From Agaribacter marinus (lineage in GTDB: Bacteria; Pseudomonadota; Gammaproteobacteria; Enterobacterales; Alteromonadaceae): a stretch of DNA of 64,000 nt. The position numbers and the translations under genes are program-made. Where the stretch lies: contig NZ_BSOT01000005.1 in assembly GCF_030160655.1 (NCBI RefSeq), positions 1,011,546 to 1,075,545 of the forward strand, written 5' to 3'. Every line of letters begins with the position of its first letter. Position 1 is the first letter of the stretch. Shown here one piece after another: positions 48,722-57,518 of this stretch. Below the pieces are notes generated by a model. It made no database searches and was not told where the DNA came from. It saw only the letters and a list, made by a program, of their open reading frames with translations.

Positions 48722-50077
48722 ATGGCCGTCAGATCATTAAAGCGAGCCTCATCTTTGTTATTTTCAGACCTTCCACTTGACTACAAATTAAAAAAAGCCC
48801 TTGAATTGCAGGGATTTTCTGAACTCACAGAAGTTCAACAACTTGCCATTGCAAAAGCCATACTTGGTCAAGATCTTATGGTTGCGTCTAAAACTGGATC
48901 AGGAAAAACCTTAGGCTTTCTAGTCCCAGCCATTAACCGTTTACTTTCACAAAAACCTTTATCTAAAAGAGATCCAAGAGTGCTAATACTTGCACCAACG
49001 CGAGAATTAGCAAAACAAGTCTTCATGGTTGCTAAAAAGTTAACGCAAAGTACGCGTGTTTCTTGTGCCCTTGTCGTCGGCGGTGAAAATTTTAATACCC
49101 AAGCAAATCACCTGAAAAAGAATCCTGATATTGTAGTAGCCACCGCTGGACGAATGGCTGACCACATTAATGCCAAGCACGTTTTTTTCCACGGTTTAGA
49201 ATTACTAGTGCTTGATGAGGCAGACCGCATGCTCGAACTCGGCTTTCAATCGCAGCTTGAATTAATACATTCGCAGGCCAATCACAGAAAGCGCCAAACG
49301 ATGATGTTTTCAGCAACCGTAGATTCTGCTGACATCAACCAAATGACAGACACCTTACTCAACGCACCTCAGCGTATTGTCATTGATAAGGTGACGGCGC
49401 CACATAGTGGGATTGAACAAGCCTTTTACTTATCGGATCACGTTGAACACAAAGATAAGTTACTGACGGCATTGCTAAAGTTGGACAATCGCCAACAAGC
49501 GATTGTATTTACTGCCACCCGAGATGATACAGCACGCATTCAAGCGCACTTAAATGAAAATGGTTATACTGCAATATTCTTGCACGGCGAATTACTGCAG
49601 AACCAACGTAACGCCGTTATTAATGATTTCATAAATAATAAAGCCGATGTATTAGTCACCACGGATTTGGCGTCTAGAGGACTCGATATTCGAAATGTTG
49701 CCTTGGTTATCAACTACGACTTACCAAAACACGCTGACGAATACGTACATCGAATTGGCCGTACCGGTCGTGCGGGAGATCAAGGACAAGCGATTTCTTT
49801 TGTTGGTAAACGCGATTGGTGGAGTTTTAAAGCAATTCAGTCACGACTCATGCAAAGCTTTAAGTTTTCTGAGCTTGAATCATTAAAACCAAAATTCAAA
49901 GGCTTAGTATCGGCTAAAACATTGGCTAAAAAATCGATTAAAACAAACGAACAAAAACACAAAAAAATTGATAAAAGCCAACAAGGCAAAGCAAAAATAG
50001 TCCGCAAAAAACGTGATGTAGATGCGACTGATGTTGGCGCAATGCCTATGCGCAGAAAGAAGCAAGACAGCGATTAA
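48722..50077 (+). CDS. DEAD-box ATP-dependent RNA helicase
   Basis: 451 residues with all helicase motifs in order: Q-motif region FSDLPLDYKLKKALELQGFSELTEVQ, motif I ASKTGSGKT, Ia PTRELAKQ, II LDEADRML, III SAT, IV region IVFTATRDD, V TTDLASRGLDI, VI HRIGRTGRAG. The C-terminal ~60 residues are Lys-rich and disordered, as in SrmB/RhlE proteins acting in ribosome assembly. Which of the E. coli paralogues it matches cannot be settled by eye, so no symbol is given. Confidence 0.94.
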   Translation: MAVRSLKRASSLLFSDLPLDYKLKKALELQGFSELTEVQQLAIAKAILGQDLMVASKTGSGKTLGFLVPAINRLLSQKPLSKRDPRVLILAPTRELAKQVFMVAKKLTQSTRVSCALVVGGENFNTQANHLKKNPDIVVATAGRMADHINAKHVFFHGLELLVLDEADRMLELGFQSQLELIHSQANHRKRQTMMFSATVDSADINQMTDTLLNAPQRIVIDKVTAPHSGIEQAFYLSDHVEHKDKLLTALLKLDNRQQAIVFTATRDDTARIQAHLNENGYTAIFLHGELLQNQRNAVINDFINNKADVLVTTDLASRGLDIRNVALVINYDLPKHADEYVHRIGRTGRAGDQGQAISFVGKRDWWSFKAIQSRLMQSFKFSELESLKPKFKGLVSAKTLAKKSIKTNEQKHKKIDKSQQGKAKIVRKKRDVDATDVGAMPMRRKKQDSD

Positions 50078-50081
50078 ATGC

Positions 50082-50099
50082 TAGGGTCTCTCGACCCTA
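50082..50099. terminator. Small hairpin between convergent genes
   Basis: Perfect 7-bp stem TAGGGTC / GACCCTA with loop TCTC, 4 bases after the helicase stop. No T-run follows, so termination is uncertain. Confidence 0.35.
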
Positions 50100-50117
50100 C
50101 AAGCACTAAAATTTGGT

Positions 50118-51347
50118 TCAGAAATACCAATCCATTGTCAATTGTAAATGATCATCTTCCTTCAAACCGTATAGAAGATCACTACTTTCGCTGCTTTGAA
50201 TAATACGAATATCCGCACTCACTTTAATACTATTGCCGACTCTGCGAGTAAACTCGAAAATAAACGAAGAAGCATTGTGTTCCAAGTCGGTACCAATGCC
50301 CATTAACAACTCACTGCTTTGAGCATCGTTTATTGCTAATCTAGCGCCCACATAAAGATCATTTTGAAAGTTAGTTGTAACCTCGTTTTCATCACCTTCT
50401 CCACGAGAATCCCACGAATGCTCCATCAACAAACCTAGATCTACTACCGAATCAAAAACACCGTATAAAGTATGCTCAAAACCGGCCTGTGTTGCCCAAT
50501 GGTTCTCAGTGTTAGTATTTCTGTATATAGTTTCCAACTTCCAAAGCGTATCCCCTGCAATCATTTGTGCATCTAAACCAACTTGCTCCATTTGTTGATA
50601 ATATTGCAGCAAAGCAGGTGTTTGACCGTCCGCACCAACATCCAGATGTAAAATGGGCTCGCGATTGGTCCCTCTAAACCAATGCGTACCAATATCAATA
50701 TTACCAACGCTATGGCTCCAACGAATGGCTAAATCGATATGTTCATCTTCTTTTGACGACTCATAGCTAACATTATCTTCATCTATGATGATTGGCGCAC
50801 GTAAGCGACCATCAACACCTGGAAATGTGCGTTCTCGAAAATTCGGCAGCACAAATACATCTAAAATGCCCCAGTCATACACGCCTGAATAGTTGATCAT
50901 TAACTGACCAAGCTTATCTTCACCATCAAAGTCTTCAACGGTATCGGTCTGATTAATCACATCGACTAAATGCTGAAACTCCGTAACTCCCCAAAACTCT
51001 TTACGGATGCCTGTTCGCATTTCCCAGCCATTGTCACTGGCATAAACGTAAGACAATTCGCGAATGTCACCATGGCTGCGCGCGGTGTCTTGACTGTCTT
51101 TGCGATAAAAAGGTTTAAATGTGAAACTTTTACTGCCATCATCTGATTGCCAGTAAAGTTCAGGCTCTATCACCAACGACGCTTGTGTTTGGTCAAGTTG
51201 ACTTTGTAACAGGGGTTCGTTAACAAAATAACGCCCCTCTACACCAATTTTTCCGCTAATTTCAAGCTCTGCCGTATACCCAGTCTCGGCATACGTCAGA
51301 CAAAAAATTAAACTACTCGCCCATAGGCGTTTACTACAATTCAACAT
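50118..51347 (-). CDS. Outer-membrane beta-barrel protein of an RND export operon
   Basis: 409 residues with a signal peptide (about 1-25, ending GYTAE). The mature part is rich in alternating amphipathic strands with aromatic ends (YFVNEPLLQSQ, WQSDDGSKSFTFKPFYRKDS, ISYVYASDNGWEMRTGIRKEFWGVTE) and ends in WYF, an outer-membrane insertion signal. Role unknown; genes of this type follow LolA-like and RND genes and may receive or export a lipid or hydrophobic product. It begins one base before the upstream gene ends, so the operon is tight. Confidence 0.8.
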   Translation of the reverse strand: MLNCSKRLWASSLIFCLTYAETGYTAELEISGKIGVEGRYFVNEPLLQSQLDQTQASLVIEPELYWQSDDGSKSFTFKPFYRKDSQDTARSHGDIRELSYVYASDNGWEMRTGIRKEFWGVTEFQHLVDVINQTDTVEDFDGEDKLGQLMINYSGVYDWGILDVFVLPNFRERTFPGVDGRLRAPIIIDEDNVSYESSKEDEHIDLAIRWSHSVGNIDIGTHWFRGTNREPILHLDVGADGQTPALLQYYQQMEQVGLDAQMIAGDTLWKLETIYRNTNTENHWATQAGFEHTLYGVFDSVVDLGLLMEHSWDSRGEGDENEVTTNFQNDLYVGARLAINDAQSSELLMGIGTDLEHNASSFIFEFTRRVGNSIKVSADIRIIQSSESSDLLYGLKEDDHLQLTMDWYF

Positions 51348-52207
51348 TATTTCGCTCGTTTTAATGCATTCCTGTTAAAATCAGCGTCTTGCAAGCCTGT
51401 TTTAAATGCATAATTTGTCCATTCTAAGGTAGTGCTTTTGCCTGTTTGGTGATTTATCATTTCCGCTTTATTTGCACGCCAATACTTCGATAAATATTGT
51501 TGATAATCTTGAAAAGTGAGTGTCTTCAACAAACTATTTTTACGATCATAAAAATCCGTTTTTTGGATTCGATATTCGTCTTTGTCCAACCAAACTATAC
51601 GCCTAGTATAACCTGAGTTCTCATCGACAGGATACTGCTCTACGACAAAGTTATCTAGACCGTTGAGCGTCTCGTCACCAATATATTTATAGGTATATTT
51701 TTCGACCTCAAAAGAACTCAAATCTTCAAACGAGAATTCAGTCCCCATAAATGGGCCAGACTTATTGCTTGAAGATATACGTTTGACTCGTTTTAAGGCC
51801 GGTAAATATAACCATTGGTCATCTGGCCCCACGGGATGAGAAAAACTCAAAAAAGCCGTGCCTTTAACATCTCTTGGTTGGTTAAATATGGTAAGCGCCT
51901 TATCTCCATCATTTTCAACTTCCAAGGTTTTAGTCACGATTTCTCTAACGCTTTCTTCACCTTGTTTGTTACGAAGCACCATCCGCATATTTGCGGAATT
52001 GTCTTGCCACCCTTTATCTCTATTTTTTGCTTCTTTAGAGATTGCTAAACCTTGTTCTTCTGGGGTTTCAGCCACCACTCCAAATGAAATGGTAAATGTC
52101 GAAACAAGTAAAACAACCGGTAATACTTGCTTAGATAAATGAGCCTTTAACGTGTTTTTAATAAAAAGCATTGAACTGTCCTGTAAATTATAAATTCGAA
52201 TAAACAT
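51347..52207 (-). CDS. LolA-like outer membrane lipoprotein-sorting protein
   Basis: 286 residues; the second Met (MLFIKNTLKAHLSK, residue 13) gives a cleaner signal peptide ending GVVAE and may be the true start. The mature part matches the COG2834/LolA-like half-barrel family: MRMVLRNKQGEESVREI, DDQWLYLPALKRVKRISSSNKSGPFMGTEFSFEDLS and TKTDFYDRKNSLLKTLTF-type strands. It is periplasmic and probably shuttles hydrophobic cargo between the RND transporter and the outer membrane. It is directly adjacent (0-1 base) to both neighbours. Confidence 0.87.
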   Translation of the reverse strand: MFIRIYNLQDSSMLFIKNTLKAHLSKQVLPVVLLVSTFTISFGVVAETPEEQGLAISKEAKNRDKGWQDNSANMRMVLRNKQGEESVREIVTKTLEVENDGDKALTIFNQPRDVKGTAFLSFSHPVGPDDQWLYLPALKRVKRISSSNKSGPFMGTEFSFEDLSSFEVEKYTYKYIGDETLNGLDNFVVEQYPVDENSGYTRRIVWLDKDEYRIQKTDFYDRKNSLLKTLTFQDYQQYLSKYWRANKAEMINHQTGKSTTLEWTNYAFKTGLQDADFNRNALKRAK

Positions 52208-54556
52208 CTATTTGACTTGAGTTAGGGTCACCTGCGCATCCCCGACACTATCATTCTTGGCGTGTTGACCAGAGCCACTCTTTTTATCCAACCAAATAAG
52301 CAGTGGCGGTAAAAAGAAGAAATCTACAACTAACGCAATCACAATAGTCATCGCAGTAAGCAATCCCATATCTGCATTCAGCGCAAAACTCGATTGTGCG
52401 AGTACTGCAAAACCTGCCGCAAGCACAAACGTCGTAACAATAAGTGCACGACCCACATTATCAAACGCATAATGAACTGCATCTATCGCATCTAAGTCCT
52501 TTTCTCTACGAGCACGTAGGTATTTACTCAAAAAGTGCACGGTATCATCGACTACAATGCCTAAGGTCATACCCACCACCACAGACAACCCTAAACCAAC
52601 GTATCCGTAAAACAGCCCCCAAATACCAAAACCGACGGCTGCAGGCACAAGGTTTGGGATCAAACTTATTAGGCCATAACGCCAACTCTTTAGGGCAATA
52701 CCTAGTAATAAAGATATTAGTAACAAGGCCAATGTTGTGCCAATTAACATACTATATATACTGCGCTGGCCAATATGCGCAAACATTACACTTGGGCTTG
52801 CTACCACTGCATTATATCCTCTGCCGTTGTTTGCAAACCACTTATTGATGCTATCTTCCAAATAAAGCATTTCGTTACTCGTAATGTTCTTTAAGGTAAC
52901 CGAAATCTTCGACGCTGACTTATCCACATTTAATTGATTATTTAAGTCGAGCCCGTAAGGTAAAGACATCTCATACAAAAGCAAATACTGCGCTGATAGC
53001 GCTTGATCATCAGGTAATTTATACCAAGCGGCATCATCACCGTGCATGTTCTTATTTAAGCGCATTAATGTGTCAGTTATTGTATTGACATGATCAACCT
53101 CGGGTTGTTGACGTAACCAGTCAGTAAAGTCAGCGACGGTTTGTAAGTATTTAGGGTTGTTAATTCCGCTACTCTCACCGGTTTCTACTGAGACTTCAAT
53201 TAACGCCATCCCCGAAATATTATCTTGCATAAAATCAGCCGCATTACGAAAATCTACGGTTTCATCAAAATATTTTACGAAATCATCATCCAGCTCATTC
53301 TGCGGCAGAAAGATAGAAGTACTTAAAATGGCCAAAGCCATTGTAGGCAATAAGACTCTGCGCTTAGACACCACGAAATCTGACAACTTAGACATATTGC
53401 TTACTTTAGAGCCATCATCCACTTTTACACGAATAGGTAAGACTCGTAACATTGCAGGAAATACAGTGACAGAAAAAACAAAAGCTAACATGACGCCCAA
53501 TGCGACTAAATTGCCTAAATCTCGGAAAGGTGGAGAATCAGAAAAATTCATGCTTAAGAAACCAATCGCCGTAGTAACACTCGTTAAAAATATTGGTTGT
53601 AAGTTAACTTTAAGGCTACGTTTAATGGCATCCTCTTTTGATGCACCTTGACGCATTTCATAAAACATGGAAGTAAGCACATGTATGCAGTCGGCGACCG
53701 CTAGCGTCAAAATCATAGTTGGCGCAGAAGACGAAGGCCCAGTGAGATAAAAACCGGTCCAACCTGCAACTCCCATCGTTGTCGCAATACTCATAATGAT
53801 AATAACAACCGTGGCAAATGTACCCGCAATAGTGCGTAGCAACACACCAATAACCACAACAACGATTAAAAACATCAAAGGCACTAAGGTGGCACTGTCT
53901 TCTAATGCCGATTCCGTAAACGAGGTGTTCATCATCACCATGCCCGAAAGATATACCTCCGCGTCAGGGTTTTGCGCAAGATAAATTTCTTTTATTTCAC
54001 GCGCACTTTTTGCCACTTCAGGAACTTCTAGACCGACATCAATGCCAGGCAATTGCACGGTCACATTCACTACCGACACATGCCCACTTGGAGAGACTGT
54101 TTTATTGACTAAAAGTGGTTCATTTACTGCAACTTGTTTTATTTTCGCTAAGTCAGCGTCACTTAAGTTGCCCGTACTTAGCACAAGTTTTTCCACCGTC
54201 ATATCATCTTCTTCAGCGTAGGTATGCTGAAAGTTTGTGACAGAGTCTACTCTTGTGGAATAAGGGATTTGCCAACTTGCTTTGGTCAATACCTTCAGCG
54301 ATTCTAGATGCTCAGGGCTAAATACATTGCCGTCTTTGGGTGCCACAACAAACGCAACATTATCAGTCTTACTGTAGACATTCTGCATAGATTCAAAGGC
54401 GATCAATTCTGGGTTCTCATCCCCAAAAAATACGCGATAATCGCCTTTAAAAACTAAGTTTTGCGCACCTGACGCCACCAAGAAAGCGAACAATAAACTG
54501 GTGACAATAACCCATATTGGATGCTTGTTTATAAAATCAAAAAACCTGCTACCCAT
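52208..54556 (-). CDS. RND superfamily exporter (MMPL/HpnN type)
   Basis: 782 residues with twelve membrane helices in two groups (one near the N-terminus, then five around 225-385; one near 400, then five around 625-755) and two large periplasmic loops. Typical RND features: GDYRVFFGDENPELIAFESMQ after helix 1, and the repeated DCIHVLTSMFYEMR and DDTVHFLSKYLRAR, where the Asp residues sit in the transmembrane proton-relay position of the COG1033 family. Substrate likely lipid-like. First gene of a three-gene operon; a TetR-type palindrome lies 24 bases before the start. Confidence 0.92.
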   Translation of the reverse strand: MGSRFFDFINKHPIWVIVTSLLFAFLVASGAQNLVFKGDYRVFFGDENPELIAFESMQNVYSKTDNVAFVVAPKDGNVFSPEHLESLKVLTKASWQIPYSTRVDSVTNFQHTYAEEDDMTVEKLVLSTGNLSDADLAKIKQVAVNEPLLVNKTVSPSGHVSVVNVTVQLPGIDVGLEVPEVAKSAREIKEIYLAQNPDAEVYLSGMVMMNTSFTESALEDSATLVPLMFLIVVVVIGVLLRTIAGTFATVVIIIMSIATTMGVAGWTGFYLTGPSSSAPTMILTLAVADCIHVLTSMFYEMRQGASKEDAIKRSLKVNLQPIFLTSVTTAIGFLSMNFSDSPPFRDLGNLVALGVMLAFVFSVTVFPAMLRVLPIRVKVDDGSKVSNMSKLSDFVVSKRRVLLPTMALAILSTSIFLPQNELDDDFVKYFDETVDFRNAADFMQDNISGMALIEVSVETGESSGINNPKYLQTVADFTDWLRQQPEVDHVNTITDTLMRLNKNMHGDDAAWYKLPDDQALSAQYLLLYEMSLPYGLDLNNQLNVDKSASKISVTLKNITSNEMLYLEDSINKWFANNGRGYNAVVASPSVMFAHIGQRSIYSMLIGTTLALLLISLLLGIALKSWRYGLISLIPNLVPAAVGFGIWGLFYGYVGLGLSVVVGMTLGIVVDDTVHFLSKYLRARREKDLDAIDAVHYAFDNVGRALIVTTFVLAAGFAVLAQSSFALNADMGLLTAMTIVIALVVDFFFLPPLLIWLDKKSGSGQHAKNDSVGDAQVTLTQVK

Positions 54557-54579
54557 GACTCCGTTCTCCTTTTTTGTAA

Positions 54580-54592
54580 TGACGAATCGTCA
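54580..54592. promoter_or_regulatory. TetR-family operator before the RND operon
   Basis: TGACGAATCGTCA, a perfect palindrome around a central A, identical to the site before tetR at 55460-55472. The flanks (AA on the left) are also shared. It sits 24 bases upstream of the RND start. Confidence 0.8.
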
Positions 54593-54609
54593 CTTTAAAA
54601 CCTTTAAAA

Positions 54610-54626
54610 ACGACTCATCGAGTCGT
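54610..54626. promoter_or_regulatory. Second palindrome before the RND operon
   Basis: ACGACTC / GAGTCGT around ATC. Shares the half-site TGACGA/TCGT with the 13-bp palindrome but with a wider gap, so it may be a weaker TetR site or a binding site for another regulator. Confidence 0.45.
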
Positions 54627-54656
54627 CAATCTTTTTAAATTATAAGAATAAAGCTA

Positions 54657-55409
54657 TTAAAAACGTAAATCTCTACCTAAGGCTTTTAATGCTTTTAACT
54701 CTTCTGAAAACACCAAATCAAAGTCTTTAAACATGGCGCTTTTATAATCTCTATCTTTTGACAAAGGTAACCACCCTAACCCGTCAAGTAACAAGTTGTT
54801 ATTGTTAAACAACTCTAGCTCAACACTTAATCCTGCGCGCCCTTCGCAGGTTTCAACATGTTTCGACAACAAAGAGATAATCCCATAGCCCATAGACCAA
54901 TTAGAAAAACAAATTTGTTGCACATCTATTGATTCAGGAAGGACTAAATAGCCTTGTTCAATTCCCTCCATAATAATACTACCAATAGTAAACATTAAAT
55001 GGGTTTGCATAGCATCTTGCTTATCAATTCTGTCCTGTCCGCACTTTTCAATCACACTTGGGCTTCTAGCACATAAGTCAACCGTAAAGAGTACAGGGTG
55101 CAAAATTGAATAAATCAAATAAGCAAAATTTAATAACAACATTCTTTCTCTAGGGCAAGCATCAAATTTTGCGACACGCTCAAACAAATCACATAAAATG
55201 ACTATAGCTTGATTATTAATTGCCAATATTACATCTTCTTTACCACTGAAATGCTTATATACAGTACCTTTTGAAAACGGAACCAAATCCACCACTTTAT
55301 CAATGGTTAAGTTTTCAATACCTTCTCGCTCTATTACGATTAAGGCAGCGTCAATAATAAGCTGTTCTCTCGCGAGAAAACTTTGCTCGTCTAAGACTCT
55401 AGGTGGCAT
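54657..55409 (-). CDS. TetR-family transcriptional regulator of the RND operon
   Basis: 250 residues. N-terminal TetR helix-turn-helix (about 12-60): REQLIIDAALIVIEREGIENLTIDKVV and FSKGTVYKHFSGKEDVILAI. The C-terminal ligand-binding core has several Cys residues (CDLF, CPRER, CARSP, CGQD), unusual in number. It sits upstream of the exporter operon on the same strand with a 100-base gap, and an identical palindrome lies 51 bases before its own start and before the exporter, indicating autoregulation and repression of both. Confidence 0.92.
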   Translation of the reverse strand: MPPRVLDEQSFLAREQLIIDAALIVIEREGIENLTIDKVVDLVPFSKGTVYKHFSGKEDVILAINNQAIVILCDLFERVAKFDACPRERMLLLNFAYLIYSILHPVLFTVDLCARSPSVIEKCGQDRIDKQDAMQTHLMFTIGSIIMEGIEQGYLVLPESIDVQQICFSNWSMGYGIISLLSKHVETCEGRAGLSVELELFNNNNLLLDGLGWLPLSKDRDYKSAMFKDFDLVFSEELKALKALGRDLRF

Positions 55410-55459
55410 ACGCTCTCTTTAATAATTTTACTGCTTTGTGCATATTAAAGCATTTATAA

Positions 55460-55472
55460 TGACGAATCGTCA
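55460..55472. promoter_or_regulatory. TetR-family operator before tetR (autoregulatory)
   Basis: TGACGAATCGTCA, identical to the site at 54580-54592 and preceded by the same TAA. It lies 51 bases upstream of the tetR start codon. Confidence 0.8.
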
Positions 55473-55659
55473 ACATAACATTAAACCTTGAAATGAATCA
55501 TGTCAAACAAAAATAGGAAAATTTAATGAACAATAAATTTTCACATATGAGAACACACATATAAGCATATTTAAAACATACTTTTTACATATAAACACAC
55601 ATTTGTTATGCTTAACGCTTAGTTTAGGCGCATATCTGTTTTTAATAGGTAATACTACA

Positions 55660-57360
55660 ATGAAATTTATAACGTTAGTTATTCTAGCTGCTACCACTAT
55701 CGCACTTGCTTCATGCTCAGTGGTGGATGAGCAAAGAAACGGCAGATATCAGCTCTCAGACAAATGGCTACCTTTACTCGATAAAGAGTTATCCAAATGG
55801 GAAGTTTGGATGGGTGTGCCACATGCTTCAGTCAAAGGCTTACCTTACGGCACATACACAACTAATAATATGAATGTACATGGCCAACCTGAACGAGCCA
55901 TGGGCCTTAACAACGATGTAAAAAAAGTGTTTGAAGTGATTGAAGAACGCGGAAATCCAGTGCTAAAAATTTCTGGAGAAGTATACGGCGGCCTAACGAC
56001 AAAAGCGAGCTATGGCAATTACCACTTAACAATGGAAGTAAAATGGGGTCAAAAAAAGTGGGAACCACGTTTAGATAAAAAGCGAGACAGCGGTGTTTTA
56101 TTTCACTGCCAAGGCGCTCATGGTGCTTTTTGGAGAGCGTGGAAGGCCTGTCAAGAAATGCAAATCCAAGAATCCGATTTTGGTGACTACATTCCTCTAG
56201 CAGGACCATCTGGCGTAATACAGACGGCGACTGAAAAACCACTGCCTAACAATAATAAGTATGATCCTGACGGCAAATACAAACATATAATTTCAGGATA
56301 CAGCCATGCTAGCTCTGAGCCAGATTTACCCAACGGCCAATGGAACAAAGTTGACATTTATGCTGTGGACGATAAGGCAGTGTTTGTTGTTAATGGCGTT
56401 CTGGTAATGGCGATAGAGGATTCAAAAGGTGCCAACGGCCTCCCCCTTACGTTCGGACAACTGCAAATTCAGTCAGAAGGCGCAGAAGTATATTATCGTG
56501 ATATCAATATTAAGCGTATTAATAAATTACCGATGATATCAACAACACCACTCCAGTTAACTCGCCCACCAAAAGGGTTTACTGCGAATATTCCAGCGAC
56601 TGAATTTATTAATCGTCAAAACCAGCAATTTCCACTGTCAGATCAACAAAACGTAGGTAATTGGACATTAAGAACTGATCTTACGGATGAATTCAATGAA
56701 AGCGAAATAAATACTCAACGATGGTTCCCAAACAACCCATATTGGAAAGGCAGGCAGCCCACTTACTTTGACAATAGCAATGTTAGTTTTAAAGAAGGAG
56801 AAGCTATTTTTAGGGTTAATCAGCATGGCGATTTGCCGCTGCCAGAAGGCTACACGCACAGCGCTGGCTTTTTGAAAAGCAAGCAACGAGTTTTGTATGG
56901 CTACTTCGAATCAGAGGCGAAATTAATGGATGCGCCATGGGTATCGGGGTTTTGGTTGACAATGGTCGAAAAAGACTGGTGGACAGAAATTGACATTGCC
57001 GAAAATTGCCCATGCGTAGACGGCCAACGTCAAACAATTAATAGCAATGTTCACGTCTTTAGAGCACCGGCAGATAAAGGAAATGTAAAAAAACATTTTT
57101 CGAAACCAAAAAAATACGTTTACCCAAAAGAACTTCAAAATGAATACCATGTTTGGGGACTTGAATGGACGCCTGATTTCATACGTTTTTACATAGACGG
57201 CTACATGTTTAGAGAAATAATTAACACGCATTGGCATCAAGCCTTAGCAATTAACCTCAATAATGAATCCAATAAGTGGTTTAACGCTATACCAGACGAT
57301 AACCGGCTTGATCAAGAGTATCGCGTCAAGTATGTTCGGGTTTGGCAAAAACCCGAATAA
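55660..57360 (+). CDS. DUF1080-GH16 fusion lipoprotein
   Basis: 566 residues from ATG 55660 (MKFITLVILA), giving a proper lipoprotein signal with LASC (Cys19). Residues about 35-286 are a DUF1080 (3-keto-disaccharide hydrolase type) domain: LLDKELSKWEVWMGVPHASV, KKWEPRLDKKRDSGVLFH, MQIQESDFGDYIPLAGP, QLQIQSEGAEVYYRDI. Residues about 335-563 are a GH16 domain with catalytic EIDIAE (Glu443, Asp445, Glu448), preceded by PWVSGFWLTM. The catalytic residues of GH16 are complete. The GH16 part is most like agarase/porphyranase types; the exact substrate cannot be told. One protein thus joins an endo-galactanase-type domain to a putative 3-keto-glycoside hydrolase. Confidence 0.88.
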   Translation: MKFITLVILAATTIALASCSVVDEQRNGRYQLSDKWLPLLDKELSKWEVWMGVPHASVKGLPYGTYTTNNMNVHGQPERAMGLNNDVKKVFEVIEERGNPVLKISGEVYGGLTTKASYGNYHLTMEVKWGQKKWEPRLDKKRDSGVLFHCQGAHGAFWRAWKACQEMQIQESDFGDYIPLAGPSGVIQTATEKPLPNNNKYDPDGKYKHIISGYSHASSEPDLPNGQWNKVDIYAVDDKAVFVVNGVLVMAIEDSKGANGLPLTFGQLQIQSEGAEVYYRDINIKRINKLPMISTTPLQLTRPPKGFTANIPATEFINRQNQQFPLSDQQNVGNWTLRTDLTDEFNESEINTQRWFPNNPYWKGRQPTYFDNSNVSFKEGEAIFRVNQHGDLPLPEGYTHSAGFLKSKQRVLYGYFESEAKLMDAPWVSGFWLTMVEKDWWTEIDIAENCPCVDGQRQTINSNVHVFRAPADKGNVKKHFSKPKKYVYPKELQNEYHVWGLEWTPDFIRFYIDGYMFREIINTHWHQALAINLNNESNKWFNAIPDDNRLDQEYRVKYVRVWQKPE

Positions 57361-57485
57361 AGTAGCTCACAGAATCTGTTACAGGCTCCAGAGATACAAT
57401 CAATTTAACATTCAGTGGATTTAGACAAATGGCTGAACGTCTTTTCGCTGCATGGAAAAACTTCGAACCTAGTTCTGTTTAGTCA

Positions 57486-57518
57486 AACCACTCCTATTGC
57501 AGATAACAGGAGTCGGTT
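57486..57518 (-). terminator. Hairpin overlapping the chemoreceptor stop codon, possible terminator
   Basis: AACC-A-CTCCT (57486-57495) pairs with AGGAG-TC-GGTT (57508-57518) with one bulge. It spans the stop codon of the minus-strand chemoreceptor gene; only a short T-run follows on that strand. Confidence 0.4.

Noticed and set aside
55603-55659. 19-residue extension of the DUF1080-GH16 lipoprotein
   Set aside because: It would bury the lipoprotein signal; ATG 55660 gives a standard lipobox at Cys19.
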